Positions 33,900 to 43,634 of a stretch of 64,000 bases of DNA are shown here, piece by piece. How positions within the stretch are numbered: the first letter of the stretch is position 1; every line of letters begins with the position of its first letter. Under the pieces are notes generated by a model. That model ran no database searches. It had not been told where the DNA came from and was given only the letters and a program-made list of their open reading frames with translations. The stretch lies in contig JAURVI010000043.1 in the NCBI GenBank assembly GCA_030655515.1, positions 1-64,000 of the forward strand, in the 5' to 3' direction. The position numbers and the translations under genes are program-made. Origin of the DNA: Polaromonas sp. (lineage in GTDB: Bacteria > Pseudomonadota > Gammaproteobacteria > Burkholderiales > Burkholderiaceae_C).

Positions 33900-34337
33900 T
33901 CAGCCCGGACGATGCACCAGGATGCGCTTGAGTTCATTCGGCCGCACCACTAGGTCTGCCAGGGTGTAGCGGTCCAGTTCGGCATACAGGGCGTCGAACG
34001 CACGAACCAGAACGCCTGCGAGTTTGCAGGCCGGCGCAATGCTGCAGCGCGGCTCGCCCGACAGGCATTCAACAATCGGCACCTCACCTTCGGCCAGCCG
34101 CACCACCTCGCCCAGGCGAATCTGCGCCGGGTCGAGCGCCAGCCGCAGGCCGCCGCCCTTGCCGCGCACCGTCTCGACAACGCCGCTGAGGGCCAACTGA
34201 TGCACCACCTTCATCAGATGGCTTTCGGAAATGGCGTAGGCACTGGCGATTTCCTGAATCGTCGCCAGACGCTCATTCTGCAGGGCCAGGTACATCAGCA
34301 CGCGCAGGCTGTAATCGGAAAAAGTGGTCAGGCGCAT
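33900..34337 (-). CDS. nsrR: Nitric oxide-sensing Rrf2-family repressor NsrR
   Basis: A 145-residue Rrf2 protein: MRLTTFSDYSLRVLMYLAL start, winged HTH with SESHLMKVVHQL, the KGGG wing, and three cysteines Cys91, Cys98 and Cys104 that hold the iron-sulfur cluster attacked by nitric oxide. NsrR represses nitric oxide detoxification genes. It is convergent with the SirB2 gene and divergent from the DUF2249 gene, with an NsrR-like box in the shared promoter region, so it probably controls itself and both flanking operons. Confidence 0.92.
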   Translation of the reverse strand: MRLTTFSDYSLRVLMYLALQNERLATIQEIASAYAISESHLMKVVHQLALSGVVETVRGKGGGLRLALDPAQIRLGEVVRLAEGEVPIVECLSGEPRCSIAPACKLAGVLVRAFDALYAELDRYTLADLVVRPNELKRILVHRPG

Positions 34338-34397
34338 CAGGTCAGGATTAAAGATTCATTGCGGGTATTGCTTTTTCGAAATGTAACCGATATATTT

Positions 34398-34420
34398 AAC
34401 ATTCATAATATATACATCTT
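34398..34420. promoter_or_regulatory. Second NsrR-type operator
   Basis: Positions 34398-34420 match the 23-base NsrR pattern: AACATTCAT on the left and ATACATCTT on the right around an AT-rich centre. It is in the AT-rich gap between nsrR and the DUF2249 gene, 33 bases before the latter, the same distance as the first box from nnrS. Confidence 0.7.
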
Positions 34421-34453
34421 TAAACCACCGACCCCCCACCCAGGAGCTTTGCC

Positions 34454-34735
34454 ATGTCAACCGAATTTGCAAACACCATTGACGTTCGCGACATCATCCC
34501 CCGTGAACGCCATTCCCTGATTTTCAGCAGCTTCAACGCGCTGCAGCCGGGCCAGTCCCTGCAGTTGATCAACGACCACGACCCCAAGCCGCTCCATTTT
34601 CAGTTTGAATCGCTGGCGAATGGCCAGTTCAGTTGGACCTACCTGGAGTCCGGGCCCGCGCTCTGGCGTGTGGAGATCGGCAAGAACGCCGGCGCCGCCT
34701 CTGGCGGCTGCTGCTCTGGTGGCCGTTGCGGCTGA
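34454..34735 (+). CDS. DUF2249 domain protein
   Basis: A 93-residue DUF2249 protein ([20 protein letters not shown], then [20 protein letters not shown]). Such proteins are often found with nitric oxide and iron-sulfur repair genes in denitrifiers; their function is not established. The tail [10 protein letters not shown] carries three cysteines that could bind a metal. The promoter holds an NsrR box, and fdxA follows 19 bases downstream. Confidence 0.85.
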   Translation: MSTEFANTIDVRDIIPRERHSLIFSSFNALQPGQSLQLINDHDPKPLHFQFESLANGQFSWTYLESGPALWRVEIGKNAGAASGGCCSGGRCG

Positions 34736-34754
34736 CGGAGGCGGGGAGCCGTCC

Positions 34755-35078
34755 ATGACCTTTGTCGTCACCGAACCCTGCATCCGCTGCAAGTACACCG
34801 ACTGCGTCGATGTGTGCCCGGTGGATGCTTTCCGCGAGGGGGCCAATTTTCTGGTGATCGATCCGGCCGATTGCATCGACTGCGCGCTGTGCGTTCCCGA
34901 ATGCCCGGTGGAAGCCATCTACGCAGAAACCGATGTGCCGCGCGGCCAGCGGGATTTCACGGCCCTGAATGCCGAGCTGGCGCGGCAGTGGAAGCCCATT
35001 ACCCGCAGCAAACTTGCCCCGCCCGACGCGGATGAATGGGCGAGCGTCAAGTTCAAGCGCGCCGAACTCCAGCGCTGA
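34755..35078 (+). CDS. fdxA: Seven-iron ferredoxin FdxA
   Basis: A 107-residue [3Fe-4S][4Fe-4S] ferredoxin. Cysteine pattern [18 protein letters not shown] and [16 protein letters not shown], with the FdxA-type C-terminal extension ([20 protein letters not shown]). It transfers electrons in the cytoplasm. Its position after an NsrR-controlled gene suggests a role in nitric oxide or oxidative repair. The start ATG is inside a longer open frame that covers the previous gene. Confidence 0.93.
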   Translation: MTFVVTEPCIRCKYTDCVDVCPVDAFREGANFLVIDPADCIDCALCVPECPVEAIYAETDVPRGQRDFTALNAELARQWKPITRSKLAPPDADEWASVKFKRAELQR

Positions 35079-35125
35079 GGCGGCCTCGAACGCCTCATTT
35101 CACACCTGTCACCCGATGCGCTGCA

Positions 35126-35530
35126 TCAACCGAACATCACAGGATGCCCCAGGCGGTCAAATGGAATGAAGGCGCCGAAAGTACCGGCCTTGATGGCCGC
35201 CTCCATTCGCTCAAGAGGTTTGCGGGCCTCGTCAGGCGTGGGCGCCACACCGTTGCGCCCGGAAAGCCCGGCCACGAAAACCATGACCCAGTCGTGGGCA
35301 AACTGGCGCGACTCTTCCTCCAGTTGGCTGAAGCTCACAATTTCCTCTGGCGTCCTGTCAACGCACATCAGGGGAATGAGCGCACCCCCCCGGCCCGTGC
35401 GGAATTGTTCGCGTTGCTCCGGCGTGCTGTCCTCGGTGAGTTCCGCGCCCGCAAACACAAACAGGAGCCGCTGCGGCTCGGGCTGCTGCCGGGCCGCGCC
35501 CAGCAAGTCGTCGAAACTGGCGATGTCCAT
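35126..35530 (-). CDS. Conserved small protein next to nrdJ, function unknown
   Basis: A 134-residue acidic protein (MDIASFDDLLGAARQQPEPQ, VFAGAELTEDSTPEQREQF, ending GHPVMFG). Homologues in this bacterial order are, as I recall, labelled 'ribonucleotide reductase subunit alpha', probably only because of their position beside the reductase gene; I see no reductase motif. It is transcribed divergently from nrdJ with a 96-base gap. No signal peptide or membrane segment. Confidence 0.75.
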   Translation of the reverse strand: MDIASFDDLLGAARQQPEPQRLLFVFAGAELTEDSTPEQREQFRTGRGGALIPLMCVDRTPEEIVSFSQLEEESRQFAHDWVMVFVAGLSGRNGVAPTPDEARKPLERMEAAIKAGTFGAFIPFDRLGHPVMFG

Positions 35531-35626
35531 GGCCTGATTCTCTCAGGTTTGTTGTGAATCAAATAATTCGGCGCACCCCCAGCGTACGATGCGCCAATAC
35601 TCATCGGAACTCATCGGAACCGCGTT

Positions 35627-38600
35627 ATGCCAAATTCAGCCCTCAAACCCGCCCCCGCAATAGATGCCCTTCCCGCCCAGGCCATCAGCCAGGAGATTTT
35701 GCTGGAGAAATACGGAAAGGGAACCGAGCAAAACGTCTTCGACGTCAACCAGCGCGTGGCGCATGCCCTGGCGCAGGTCGAGGCGCCGGAGCAGCGCAAA
35801 CAGTGGGAAGGCCGCTTCCTGCAGGCCTTGCAGCAAGGCTTTCTGCCGGCCGGGCGCATCCAGTCGGCGGCCGGCACCGAACTCTCCGCCACGTTGATCA
35901 ACTGCTTTGTGCAGCCGGTGGGCGACTCCATCGCCCATATCGACGACGGCCACCCCGGCATCTATGTCGCCCTCATGGAAGCAGCGGAGACCATGCGCCG
36001 CGGCGGCGGCGTCGGCTATGACTTCTCGCGCATCCGGCCGCGCGGCGCCTGGGTCGGCAGCACCCAGAGCAGCGCCTCCGGGCCGGTGAGCTACATGCGC
36101 GTGTTTGATCGTTCCTGCGAAACGGTCGAATCGGCCGGTGCCAGGCGCGGCGCGCAGATGGGCGTGCTGCGCTGCGACCATCCCGACATCGAGGAATTCA
36201 TCCACGCCAAGGATGGCGGTGACTTGCGCAACTTCAACATCTCGGTCGGTGTGACGGACGCTTTCATGGAGGCCGTCGTCGCCGATGCGGAGGTCTCACT
36301 GGTCCATCGTGCCGAACCGGGCGTCGAGCAAAAAACGGCTGGCGCCTATCAGAGCCATGACAATGGGCTATGGATTTACCGCAAACTCAAAGCGCGGACT
36401 CTGTGGGACCAGATCATGCGCTCCACCTACGACCATGCCGAACCGGGCGTGCTGTTCCTCGACCACATCAACCGCGACAACAACCTAGCGTACTGCGAGA
36501 CGATTGCCAGCACCAATCCGTGTGTGACCGCCGACACCTGGGTGATGACAAGCGATGGCGCCCGGCAGGTACGCGATCTGGTGCGCCGTCGTTTCACGGC
36601 CGTGGTCGACGGACAAGCCTACCCCACCGTCTCCGAAGGATTCTTTCCCACCGGGCGCAAGCCCGTCCTGCGCCTGCAAACCCGTGAAGGCCATGCCCTG
36701 CGACTGACGGCCGAACATCTGGTGCGCCGGGTCAGGCGAAAAACCCGCTACGTCATTGAAGCCGAATGGGTCGCTGCCCATCAGCTCCGGCCCGGGGATG
36801 AATTGGTTCTTAATAACCATCGCGCTCTGCAAGGCTGGGAGGGGACGCATACCGAAGCCCAGGGCTATCTGATGGGTCTGCTCATTGGTGACGGCACGCT
36901 CAAGACAGACAAGGCGGTGCTGTCGGTCTGGGCTCCCGAACTGAAAATGGTGGCAGGCAGTGATTTACTCAGCACGGGCGTTCACAGTGCCCAGGGCATC
37001 ATGGCCGCAGCGCAGGCCGCTATTCACACGCTTGACCATCGGTCCGACTTTCGCGGCTGGCAGCGCCCGATTGAAGGGCGCGGCGAGGTACGGATGGCTT
37101 CGGCAGCCTTGCGGGATCTGGCCCTCAGTCTGGGCCTGGCGCCTGGGCACAAAACCATGACCCCGGCCATCGAGCAGTCGTCCTCGGCGTTCCATGTCGG
37201 CCTGCTGCGCGGACTGTTTGATGCCGATGGTTCGGTACAAGGCTCCCAGAACAAGGGCGTGAGCGTGCGACTCACACAAGCTGATCTGGCCCTGCTGCAA
37301 TCCGCGCAGCGCATGCTGCTGCGGCTCGGGATCGCCTCGAAAATCCACCAGAACCGCCATCATGCAGGCCCCAAGCCCCTGCCCGATGGCCGAGAAGGCT
37401 ACGCCGACTACGAGACCCAGGCCACGCATGAACTTGTCATCAGCGGCGACAACCTCCATCTATATGCTGAGCTGATCGGCTTCAGCGACACAGCCAAGGC
37501 CTCGCGCCTCGATGCGTTGCGGCAAGCCTGCCGGAGCGAACTCAACCGCGAGCGGTTCACCGTCACCGTGCAAGCCCTGACAGCCGATGGCGAAGAAGAG
37601 GTTTACGACGTCACCGTCCAGGACATTCACGCCTTCGATGCCAACGGCCTGTATGTGCATAACTGCGCCGAACAACCCCTGCCGCCCTACGGCTGCTGCT
37701 GCCTCGGCTCGATTGACCTGACCCGGTTCGTACTCAATCCATTTGATGACAACGCGCGCTTCGATCAGGCCGCGTTCACCGAGGTCGCACGCGTGGCCGT
37801 TCGCATGCTGGACAACGTGCTGGACGTCACCGTCTGGCCCTTGCCGCAGCAGCAGGAAGAAGCGCGCAACAAACGCCGCGTCGGCCTGGGCTTTACCGGA
37901 CTGGGCGATGCGCTGATCATGCTCAACCTGCGCTACGACACGCAAGCGGCCCGTGACATGGCGCGGCACATCACCGAAGTGATGCGGGACGCGGCCTACG
38001 ACGCCTCGGTGGAACTGGCGCGCGAACGCGGCGCCTTCCCGCTGTTCAATGCCGACCTGTACCTGAGCGGCCAGACCTTTGCCTCACGCTTGCCGCAGCC
38101 CCTCAAGGAGCGCATTCGCGCCCACGGGCTGCGCAACTCGCACCTGCTGTCCATTGCGCCGACCGGAACCATCAGTCTGGCCTTTGCAGACAACGCCAGC
38201 AACGGCATCGAGCCCGCGTTCAGTTGGTGCTACACCCGCAAGAAGCGCATGCCGGACGGCAGCTTCAAGGAATATGCCGTGGAAGACCACGCCTGGCGCC
38301 TGTACCGCCACTTGCGCGGCGAAGAGGCTGCCCTCACGCCCGCGTTTGTGACCGCGCTGGAGATGAGCGCACAGGCGCACGAGGCCATGGTGGCAGCGGT
38401 GGCGCCCTGCATCGACACCGCCATTTCGAAAACCGTCAATGTGCCGGCCGACTACCCCTATGAGGACTTCCAGAACCTGTACCTCGAAGCCTGGCAGTCC
38501 GGCCTCAAGGGACTGGCCACCTACCGGCCCAACGCGGTGCTGGGCTCGGTGCTCAGCGTCACCCCGACACCGACGGCGGCACCGCTGCAGATCAATGACA

Positions 38601-39658
38601 CCAACCGCCGCCTGGCACTGGAGCGATTGCCCGCCCCCGTGCTCTCGTCCCTGCGCTGGCCGGGCCGGCCCGAGTTGCCCGCCGGCAACCCCGCATGGAC
38701 CTTCATGGTGCATTACCCCTTTGGCGATTTCGCGCTGTTCGTGGGCGAACTGGCGGGTGAAGACGGGGGGGCGCCGCAGCCCTTCGAGGTCTGGGTCAAC
38801 GGCGCCGAGCAGCCGCGCGGCCTGGGGGCACTGGCCAAAACGCTGTCGATGGACCTGCGCGCCAACGACCCGGCCTGGCTGCAGCTCAAGCTCGACGCCC
38901 TGGCCACCGTGGCCGAGGAGCGCGCGTTCGAGATGCCGTTTCCGCCGCATGGCGAACTGCGCATGTTTCCGGGCGTCGTCGCGGCGACCGCGGCGGTCAT
39001 CCGCTGGCGCTGCGAGCAGCTCAAGTCCTTGAGCCCCATGGCCAAACCCTTGCCGACACCGGTGATGGACGCCATGTTCAGCCGGGACGAACCCCTCACC
39101 GGGCCTTCGGGCACCCTGGCCTGGGCGGTCGATATCGACAACCCGGCCACCGGCGAAGCCTTCACCCTCACCTTGAAAGAGGTGACGCTCCCAGGCCCGG
39201 ACGGCAGCACCGTGACCCGGCCCTGCGCGGTGGGCTTTTCGGGCAACTACCCGCGCGCGCTCGACGGCCTGGCCCGACTGCTGTCGCTCGACATGCGGGT
39301 GATCGACCCGGCCTGGATCGGCATGAAGCTGCGCAAGCTGCTCAACTACGCCGAGCCGCTGGGCCACTTCATGGCCTTTGTGCCGGGTTTGCCGCACGGC
39401 GAGCGGCGCCAGCAGACCTGGCCCTCGACCGTGGCCTATCTGGCGCGTCTGATCATTCACCGCTACGCCATGCTCGGCATCCTGAATGAAGAAGGTTTTC
39501 CACTGCGGGAAATGGGCGTGCTGGAATCGCCCAAGGATGTGAGCGCATCCGCCACGCTGGCCGGCAAGGCCTGCCCGGAATGCGGCAACCCGACCGTCAT
39601 CAAGAAAGATGGATGCGACTTTTGCACGGCCTGCGGCTACGTGGGGCAGTGTGGCTGA
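35627..39658 (+). CDS. nrdJ: B12-dependent (class II) ribonucleotide reductase with intein
   Basis: A 1343-codon frame: a 962-residue adenosylcobalamin-dependent ribonucleoside-diphosphate reductase interrupted by a 381-residue intein (residues 299-679). The reductase shows [15 protein letters not shown], the active-site motif [15 protein letters not shown] split by the intein, the radical-site segment [20 protein letters not shown] and a C-terminal zinc-ribbon-like CPECGN...[13 protein letters not shown] that recycles the active-site disulfide. It makes deoxynucleotides in any oxygen condition, provided B12 is available. Protein splicing is needed for activity. Like the mutase operon, it depends on adenosylcobalamin. 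Confidence 0.95.
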   Translation: MPNSALKPAPAIDALPAQAISQEILLEKYGKGTEQNVFDVNQRVAHALAQVEAPEQRKQWEGRFLQALQQGFLPAGRIQSAAGTELSATLINCFVQPVGDSIAHIDDGHPGIYVALMEAAETMRRGGGVGYDFSRIRPRGAWVGSTQSSASGPVSYMRVFDRSCETVESAGARRGAQMGVLRCDHPDIEEFIHAKDGGDLRNFNISVGVTDAFMEAVVADAEVSLVHRAEPGVEQKTAGAYQSHDNGLWIYRKLKARTLWDQIMRSTYDHAEPGVLFLDHINRDNNLAYCETIASTNPCVTADTWVMTSDGARQVRDLVRRRFTAVVDGQAYPTVSEGFFPTGRKPVLRLQTREGHALRLTAEHLVRRVRRKTRYVIEAEWVAAHQLRPGDELVLNNHRALQGWEGTHTEAQGYLMGLLIGDGTLKTDKAVLSVWAPELKMVAGSDLLSTGVHSAQGIMAAAQAAIHTLDHRSDFRGWQRPIEGRGEVRMASAALRDLALSLGLAPGHKTMTPAIEQSSSAFHVGLLRGLFDADGSVQGSQNKGVSVRLTQADLALLQSAQRMLLRLGIASKIHQNRHHAGPKPLPDGREGYADYETQATHELVISGDNLHLYAELIGFSDTAKASRLDALRQACRSELNRERFTVTVQALTADGEEEVYDVTVQDIHAFDANGLYVHNCAEQPLPPYGCCCLGSIDLTRFVLNPFDDNARFDQAAFTEVARVAVRMLDNVLDVTVWPLPQQQEEARNKRRVGLGFTGLGDALIMLNLRYDTQAARDMARHITEVMRDAAYDASVELARERGAFPLFNADLYLSGQTFASRLPQPLKERIRAHGLRNSHLLSIAPTGTISLAFADNASNGIEPAFSWCYTRKKRMPDGSFKEYAVEDHAWRLYRHLRGEEAALTPAFVTALEMSAQAHEAMVAAVAPCIDTAISKTVNVPADYPYEDFQNLYLEAWQSGLKGLATYRPNAVLGSVLSVTPTPTAAPLQINDTNRRLALERLPAPVLSSLRWPGRPELPAGNPAWTFMVHYPFGDFALFVGELAGEDGGAPQPFEVWVNGAEQPRGLGALAKTLSMDLRANDPAWLQLKLDALATVAEERAFEMPFPPHGELRMFPGVVAATAAVIRWRCEQLKSLSPMAKPLPTPVMDAMFSRDEPLTGPSGTLAWAVDIDNPATGEAFTLTLKEVTLPGPDGSTVTRPCAVGFSGNYPRALDGLARLLSLDMRVIDPAWIGMKLRKLLNYAEPLGHFMAFVPGLPHGERRQQTWPSTVAYLARLIIHRYAMLGILNEEGFPLREMGVLESPKDVSASATLAGKACPECGNPTVIKKDGCDFCTACGYVGQCG
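36521..37663 (+). other. Intein with LAGLIDADG homing endonuclease (in NrdJ)
   Basis: A 381-residue in-frame intein. Splicing residues: Cys1 at 36521, block B TAEH (T63, H66), the C-terminal end GLYVHN, and Cys+1 at 37664 opening [10 protein letters not shown]. Blocks C and E of the endonuclease read [11 protein letters not shown] (115-125) and [11 protein letters not shown], both with their catalytic Asp, so endonuclease and splicing parts both look intact. Inteins are known at this site in class I and II reductases because the DNA is highly conserved there. Confidence 0.93.
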
Positions 39659-39753
39659 CAGGGACAGCGATGCGGGACACACGCCACGGCGAGCCAGGCG
39701 TCTTGAGCAGGGCGTCTTGAGCGGCGTATGCGGGTTTTGATTCGCCAGAGGTT

Positions 39754-39788
39754 GGCTTCGAACGACCCCCTTCGGGAGGCTCGAAGCC
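39754..39788. repeat. Hairpin downstream of nrdJ
   Basis: GGCTTCGA (39754-39761) and TCGAAGCC (39781-39788) with further pairing inside around a TTCG loop. It lies 95 bases after the nrdJ stop. There is no T-run, so it is more likely a palindromic repeat than a normal terminator. A GCGTCTTGAGC direct repeat precedes it. Confidence 0.5.
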
Positions 39789-39845
39789 TGCCACGACCGC
39801 GCGTGCGGGAACGGCAACCGCTGACGTCCCACGCCCGACAGGCTG

Positions 39846-40010
39846 CTAGTGCAGTGTTGCATGCTGGATGGAACAAATAAAAACGATGGATTTTGGGTCA
39901 GGGCAAGGCGCAAACCACAGCGATACCGCAGGTATCGCGCGGATTTGCAACGCCGCCATGGCGCAAAAGACGCGTTTTCATGTTCCAGATAGCGTGCAAC
40001 ACTGCACTAG
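39846..40010. repeat. 165-base imperfect palindrome with CTAG ends
   Basis: The ends CTAGTGCAGTGTTGCA and TGCAACACTGCACTAG are perfect inverted repeats, and pairing continues with mismatches through GGAAC...GTTCC to a central GCGATACC-GCA-GGTATCGC hairpin. The whole element is thus one long stem. No gene inside. Its right end recurs at 5691-5714 and 62506-62524. It looks like a non-autonomous mobile palindrome; the transposase is not in the window. Confidence 0.75.
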
Positions 40011-40052
40011 CATCGGCAGAGTGCTTTAGTATCGGCTGAACCAGCCATCACC

Positions 40053-42623
40053 ATGTTCCATACCTCCTTTCCTGATTCCGTCCATCTACTGGCTGAAGAG
40101 CTGATGGAAAAACGTTACAGTCGCGGGCTGCGGTCTTTGTTGCGGATGCTGCTGGTGGGCTTGCCGCTGCTGCTGATCCTGACGGCCATGCAGAACAACG
40201 CCAGCATGCAGATCGTCATTGTGATGTCCGCCATCATGTTCACCTGCCTGGCCTACTGGCTGCTGCACCGCGGCCATTACCTGTGGGCCAGCCACTTGCT
40301 GGTCTTTTCGCTGATCGCTTGCACGGCGGCCTCCATCTTCGTCTACGGATCGGCGCGCGGCGCCATGGTGGTGGGTTTTTCCGGCGCCGTGGTGAGCGCC
40401 GGCATCATCCTGGGAAAAAGAGCCCTGACTTTGGTCGTGGCGCTCAGCGCGGCAGCGCTGGGCGCGCTGACATGGGCCGAGGCGTCCGGCCTGCTCGTCA
40501 AACCCGATTTCACGGTGGGCCTGAGGTTCTGGCTGCTTCATGTGCTGCTGTTGACCGGCATCGCCATCAGCGTCTACACCAGCCGCCGGGTGGTACTGGG
40601 TGCGCTGCGCGAGCAGCATGGCGAGCTGAAGCGGCGCGAACAGGCCGAGCATGCGCTGCGCCTGAGCGAAGACCGGTTCAGCCGCATCTTTCGCAGCAGC
40701 CCGGCCGCCATCGTCGTGCAGGAGGCCCAGAGCATGGCGGTGCTGGACGTCAACCCTGCCTTCGAACGCCTGTACGGCTACTCCCGCAACGAAGTCATCG
40801 GGCACACCGACGTCGGGTTCTGGAATGACCTCAAGGCACGCGAAGCCTTCGCGCATCAAATGGAAGCGTCCGGCCGCATCGTCAATCTCCCGGTGGACGG
40901 CCGCCGGAAAGACGGCAGCCTGCTCCATATTCTGCTGTCCAGCGAGATCGAAGGCCGGGGCCAGGGGCGCATCGTGGTGTCCACCGTCATCGACGCCACC
41001 GCCGAAACCCAGGCCCGGCAGGCGGCCCGCGAGTCCGCCGAGCTGTTTTCCAAGGCCTTTGACTTCAGCCCCATCAACATGGCCCTGACTCGGGTCTCGG
41101 ACGGAAAATTCCTGGCCACCAATGCCACCAAAGACTCGGTTCAAGGTTTTACCGCCGCGGAACTGATCGGTCGTACGTCGCTGGAAGCCGGCGTCTGGCG
41201 CAACGAAAAGGAGCGCATGCAGTTTATTGACGAGCTGTTCGCACAGGGGCGGGTGATCAGCCGCGACTCGCAAGTGCGTCACAAAAACGGCGCCATGATC
41301 GACTGCCGGATGTGGGCGGTGATTGTTCAGATTGCGGGCGAGCCCTGCGTGCTCAGCTCGACCCTCAACATCACCGAACAAAAGCGGCGCGAGGCCCAGT
41401 TGATCGATGTTGCCAAGGGCTTGTCGGTCGGCACCGGCGAGGCCTTCTTCCGCGCCGTGGCGCAGAGCCTGGCCCATGCTGTCGAGGCCGACTCGGTGAT
41501 GGTGGGTGAAATAGATGGCGACCAGAACGTCGCCTCTTTGACCATGCTCCAGGACGGCGCGCTGCAGCCCAATATCCGTTATGCGCTGACCGGTACACCG
41601 TGCGACATGGCCATCCACCAAAGCGGCCTGTGCGTCTATGGCGACGGCGTGCAACAGTTATTTCCGCAAGACCCGCTCTTGGTGGACGGCGGCTACCAGG
41701 CTTACGTCGGCATGGCGCTGCGGGATGCGGACGGCAGCCTGATCGGCATCGTCAACGCCTTATGGCGAAAGTCCCAGCCGCCGTCGCCGGACCGGGACGC
41801 GCTGGTGCAAATTTTTGCCAGCCGCATCTCGGCCGAACTGGTGCGCCTGCGCCGCGACCGCGAAATCTCGCGCCTCAATGAAACGCTGGAGCAGCGGGTC
41901 AACGAGCGCACCGACCAGCTCAAGGCGACCAATGCGGAGCTGGAGTCCTTCGGTTATTCGGTGTCGCACGATCTGCAGTCGCCGCTGCGCAGCATCGAAG
42001 GCTTCAGCGTGTTGCTGGAACGCCGCCTCAAAGGCCGGCTGAACGAAGCAGAACAGCGATTGTTTGACCGGGTCAGGGTCAACGTCGTGCGTATGCACGA
42101 GCTGATCGACGACCTGCTGGCGCTGGCCCGGGCCAGCAAGGGCAAGCTGCTGCTCGATCAGGTCAACCTCAGTGCATTGGCACAGCAGATCATTGCGCAG
42201 GAGCGGCTGCGCGACCCGCAGCGCCAGGTGCAGGTAACGATTCAGCCCGGCATCAGCGCCCGCTGTGACAGCAAGTTCGCCCGCATCACACTGGAAAACC
42301 TGATCGGCAACGCCTGGAAATACTCACGCACGCGGGCCGACGCGCACATCGAGTTCGGCGCCCTGCCATCACACGAAAACGGTCGCACCATGCTGTTTGT
42401 GCGCGACAACGGCGTCGGCTTCAACATGGCTTACTCCGCCAACCTGTTCAAACCCTTTCACCGGCTGCACCATGAAACCGAGTTTGAAGGCAGCGGCATT
42501 GGCCTGGCCACCGTACACCGCATTCTTGAACGGCATGGCGGCGTGATACGCGCCGAGTCGGACGAAGGTGCCGGCGCCTGTTTTTATTTTTCGTTCGATC
42601 CGCGCTTCAGCGTTTCAATTTGA
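40053..42623 (+). CDS. Membrane-anchored PAS/GAF sensor histidine kinase
   Basis: An 856-residue sensor kinase. About 30-180: a membrane domain with roughly six helices. About 205-320 and 325-440: two PAS domains (FRSSPAAIVVQEAQSMAVLD; FDFSPINMALTRVSDGKFLA). About 450-600: a GAF domain. Then a coiled coil (ISRLNETLEQRVNERTDQLK), the phospho-acceptor His in SVSHDLQSPLRSIEGF, and an ATPase domain with NLIGNAWKYS, DNGVGF and GSGIGLATV. The H-box is of the phytochrome/PAS kinase type. No response regulator is adjacent. Signal unknown. Start ATG 40053 taken; an ATG at codon 18 is possible. Confidence 0.88.
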   Translation: MFHTSFPDSVHLLAEELMEKRYSRGLRSLLRMLLVGLPLLLILTAMQNNASMQIVIVMSAIMFTCLAYWLLHRGHYLWASHLLVFSLIACTAASIFVYGSARGAMVVGFSGAVVSAGIILGKRALTLVVALSAAALGALTWAEASGLLVKPDFTVGLRFWLLHVLLLTGIAISVYTSRRVVLGALREQHGELKRREQAEHALRLSEDRFSRIFRSSPAAIVVQEAQSMAVLDVNPAFERLYGYSRNEVIGHTDVGFWNDLKAREAFAHQMEASGRIVNLPVDGRRKDGSLLHILLSSEIEGRGQGRIVVSTVIDATAETQARQAARESAELFSKAFDFSPINMALTRVSDGKFLATNATKDSVQGFTAAELIGRTSLEAGVWRNEKERMQFIDELFAQGRVISRDSQVRHKNGAMIDCRMWAVIVQIAGEPCVLSSTLNITEQKRREAQLIDVAKGLSVGTGEAFFRAVAQSLAHAVEADSVMVGEIDGDQNVASLTMLQDGALQPNIRYALTGTPCDMAIHQSGLCVYGDGVQQLFPQDPLLVDGGYQAYVGMALRDADGSLIGIVNALWRKSQPPSPDRDALVQIFASRISAELVRLRRDREISRLNETLEQRVNERTDQLKATNAELESFGYSVSHDLQSPLRSIEGFSVLLERRLKGRLNEAEQRLFDRVRVNVVRMHELIDDLLALARASKGKLLLDQVNLSALAQQIIAQERLRDPQRQVQVTIQPGISARCDSKFARITLENLIGNAWKYSRTRADAHIEFGALPSHENGRTMLFVRDNGVGFNMAYSANLFKPFHRLHHETEFEGSGIGLATVHRILERHGGVIRAESDEGAGACFYFSFDPRFSVSI

Positions 42624-42637
42624 TCGCCGAATAAAGC

Positions 42638-43510
42638 TCAGCGCGAGTGCGCCAGCCCGCTGACCAGCATCACCAACGCGATGCCCACGCCCAGCCAGGA
42701 AATCTGCGCGACGGTTTCGCGGGCGCTCAGGCGCTTTTGCAGTTGCGGGATCAAGTCCGCCAGCGCCACATACACGAAGCTGCTGGAGGCCACCACCAGA
42801 AAATAGGGCAGCCAGTCGTGCAGCATGTCGACCAGCGCGTAGCCGACCAGGCCGCCCAGCGCCGTCACCGCGCCGGCCAGAGAGACCTTGACGAGGGCGA
42901 CCCGCTGGTTGCTGGAGGTCTGGCGCAGCACCACCAGGTCGCCCATGTGGTGCGGGATTTCGTGTGCCAGCACGGCCAGTGCGGTGATCACGCCCAGGCG
43001 CATGTCGGCCACGAAGGCGGAGGCAATCATGATGCCGTCGCCAAAAGCATGCACACTGTCACCCGTCAGCACGGCCCAACTACCGGACTTGGCGGGGCTG
43101 TGGTGATGAGGATCGTGATGACCATGCGCCAGCGGACTCGGCGAGGTTTCCATCCGCTCGGCGCGAATGGCGTTGCTCGTGGACACCGGCGCCAGCATGT
43201 GGCCCCGCTCCCCTGTGGCCCCCTCCGGGCCGTGGTGTTCATGGCCGTGGTGGTAGAGCTCGGCCTTGTCGAGCAGGAAGAAAAACACCAGGCCCACCAG
43301 CAGCGTGGCAAACAGCTCTTGCGCACCGGCCTGGCTTTCAAAGGCTTCGGGCAGCAGGTGCATGAAGGCGGTAGCCAGCAGCGCGCCGGCCGCCAGGCTG
43401 AGCATGTGCTGGGTGTAGCGGGCCAGCACGCCAAAGCTGAGCAGCGCCGCCAGCCACACGCTGCCAATACCGGCGGCCAGGGTTCCGATCAAAATTGCTA
43501 TTAATGTCAT
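42638..43510 (-). CDS. ZIP-family divalent metal transporter
   Basis: A 290-residue ZIP transporter with eight hydrophobic segments. It has the metal-binding helix motifs HAFGDGIMIASAF and HEIPHHMGDLVVL and a His-rich loop (HHGHEHHG and HGHHDPHHH) between helices 3 and 4, typical of zinc transporters of the inner membrane. The ATG at 43510 is chosen after GGAAG; a TTG 12 codons upstream is less likely. Confidence 0.9.
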   Translation of the reverse strand: MTLIAILIGTLAAGIGSVWLAALLSFGVLARYTQHMLSLAAGALLATAFMHLLPEAFESQAGAQELFATLLVGLVFFFLLDKAELYHHGHEHHGPEGATGERGHMLAPVSTSNAIRAERMETSPSPLAHGHHDPHHHSPAKSGSWAVLTGDSVHAFGDGIMIASAFVADMRLGVITALAVLAHEIPHHMGDLVVLRQTSSNQRVALVKVSLAGAVTALGGLVGYALVDMLHDWLPYFLVVASSSFVYVALADLIPQLQKRLSARETVAQISWLGVGIALVMLVSGLAHSR

Positions 43511-43578
43511 GGCTTCCAGAGCCCAATCTATATTGGATAAATCCAAAAATGGTTATCAAACTGCACGAAAAAGCGCGC

Positions 43579-43609
43579 AAAAAAACCGCCGCACATCGCT
43601 GTGGGGCGG
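43579..43609 (-). terminator. Terminator of dienelactone hydrolase gene
   Basis: On the minus strand a 10-bp stem (one mismatch) CCGCCCCACA-GCGA-TGTGCGGCGG is followed by seven Ts. It lies 26 bases after the hydrolase stop. Confidence 0.8.
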
Positions 43610-43634
43610 CCGGACGCAGGCAAGGCTTGTTCAA

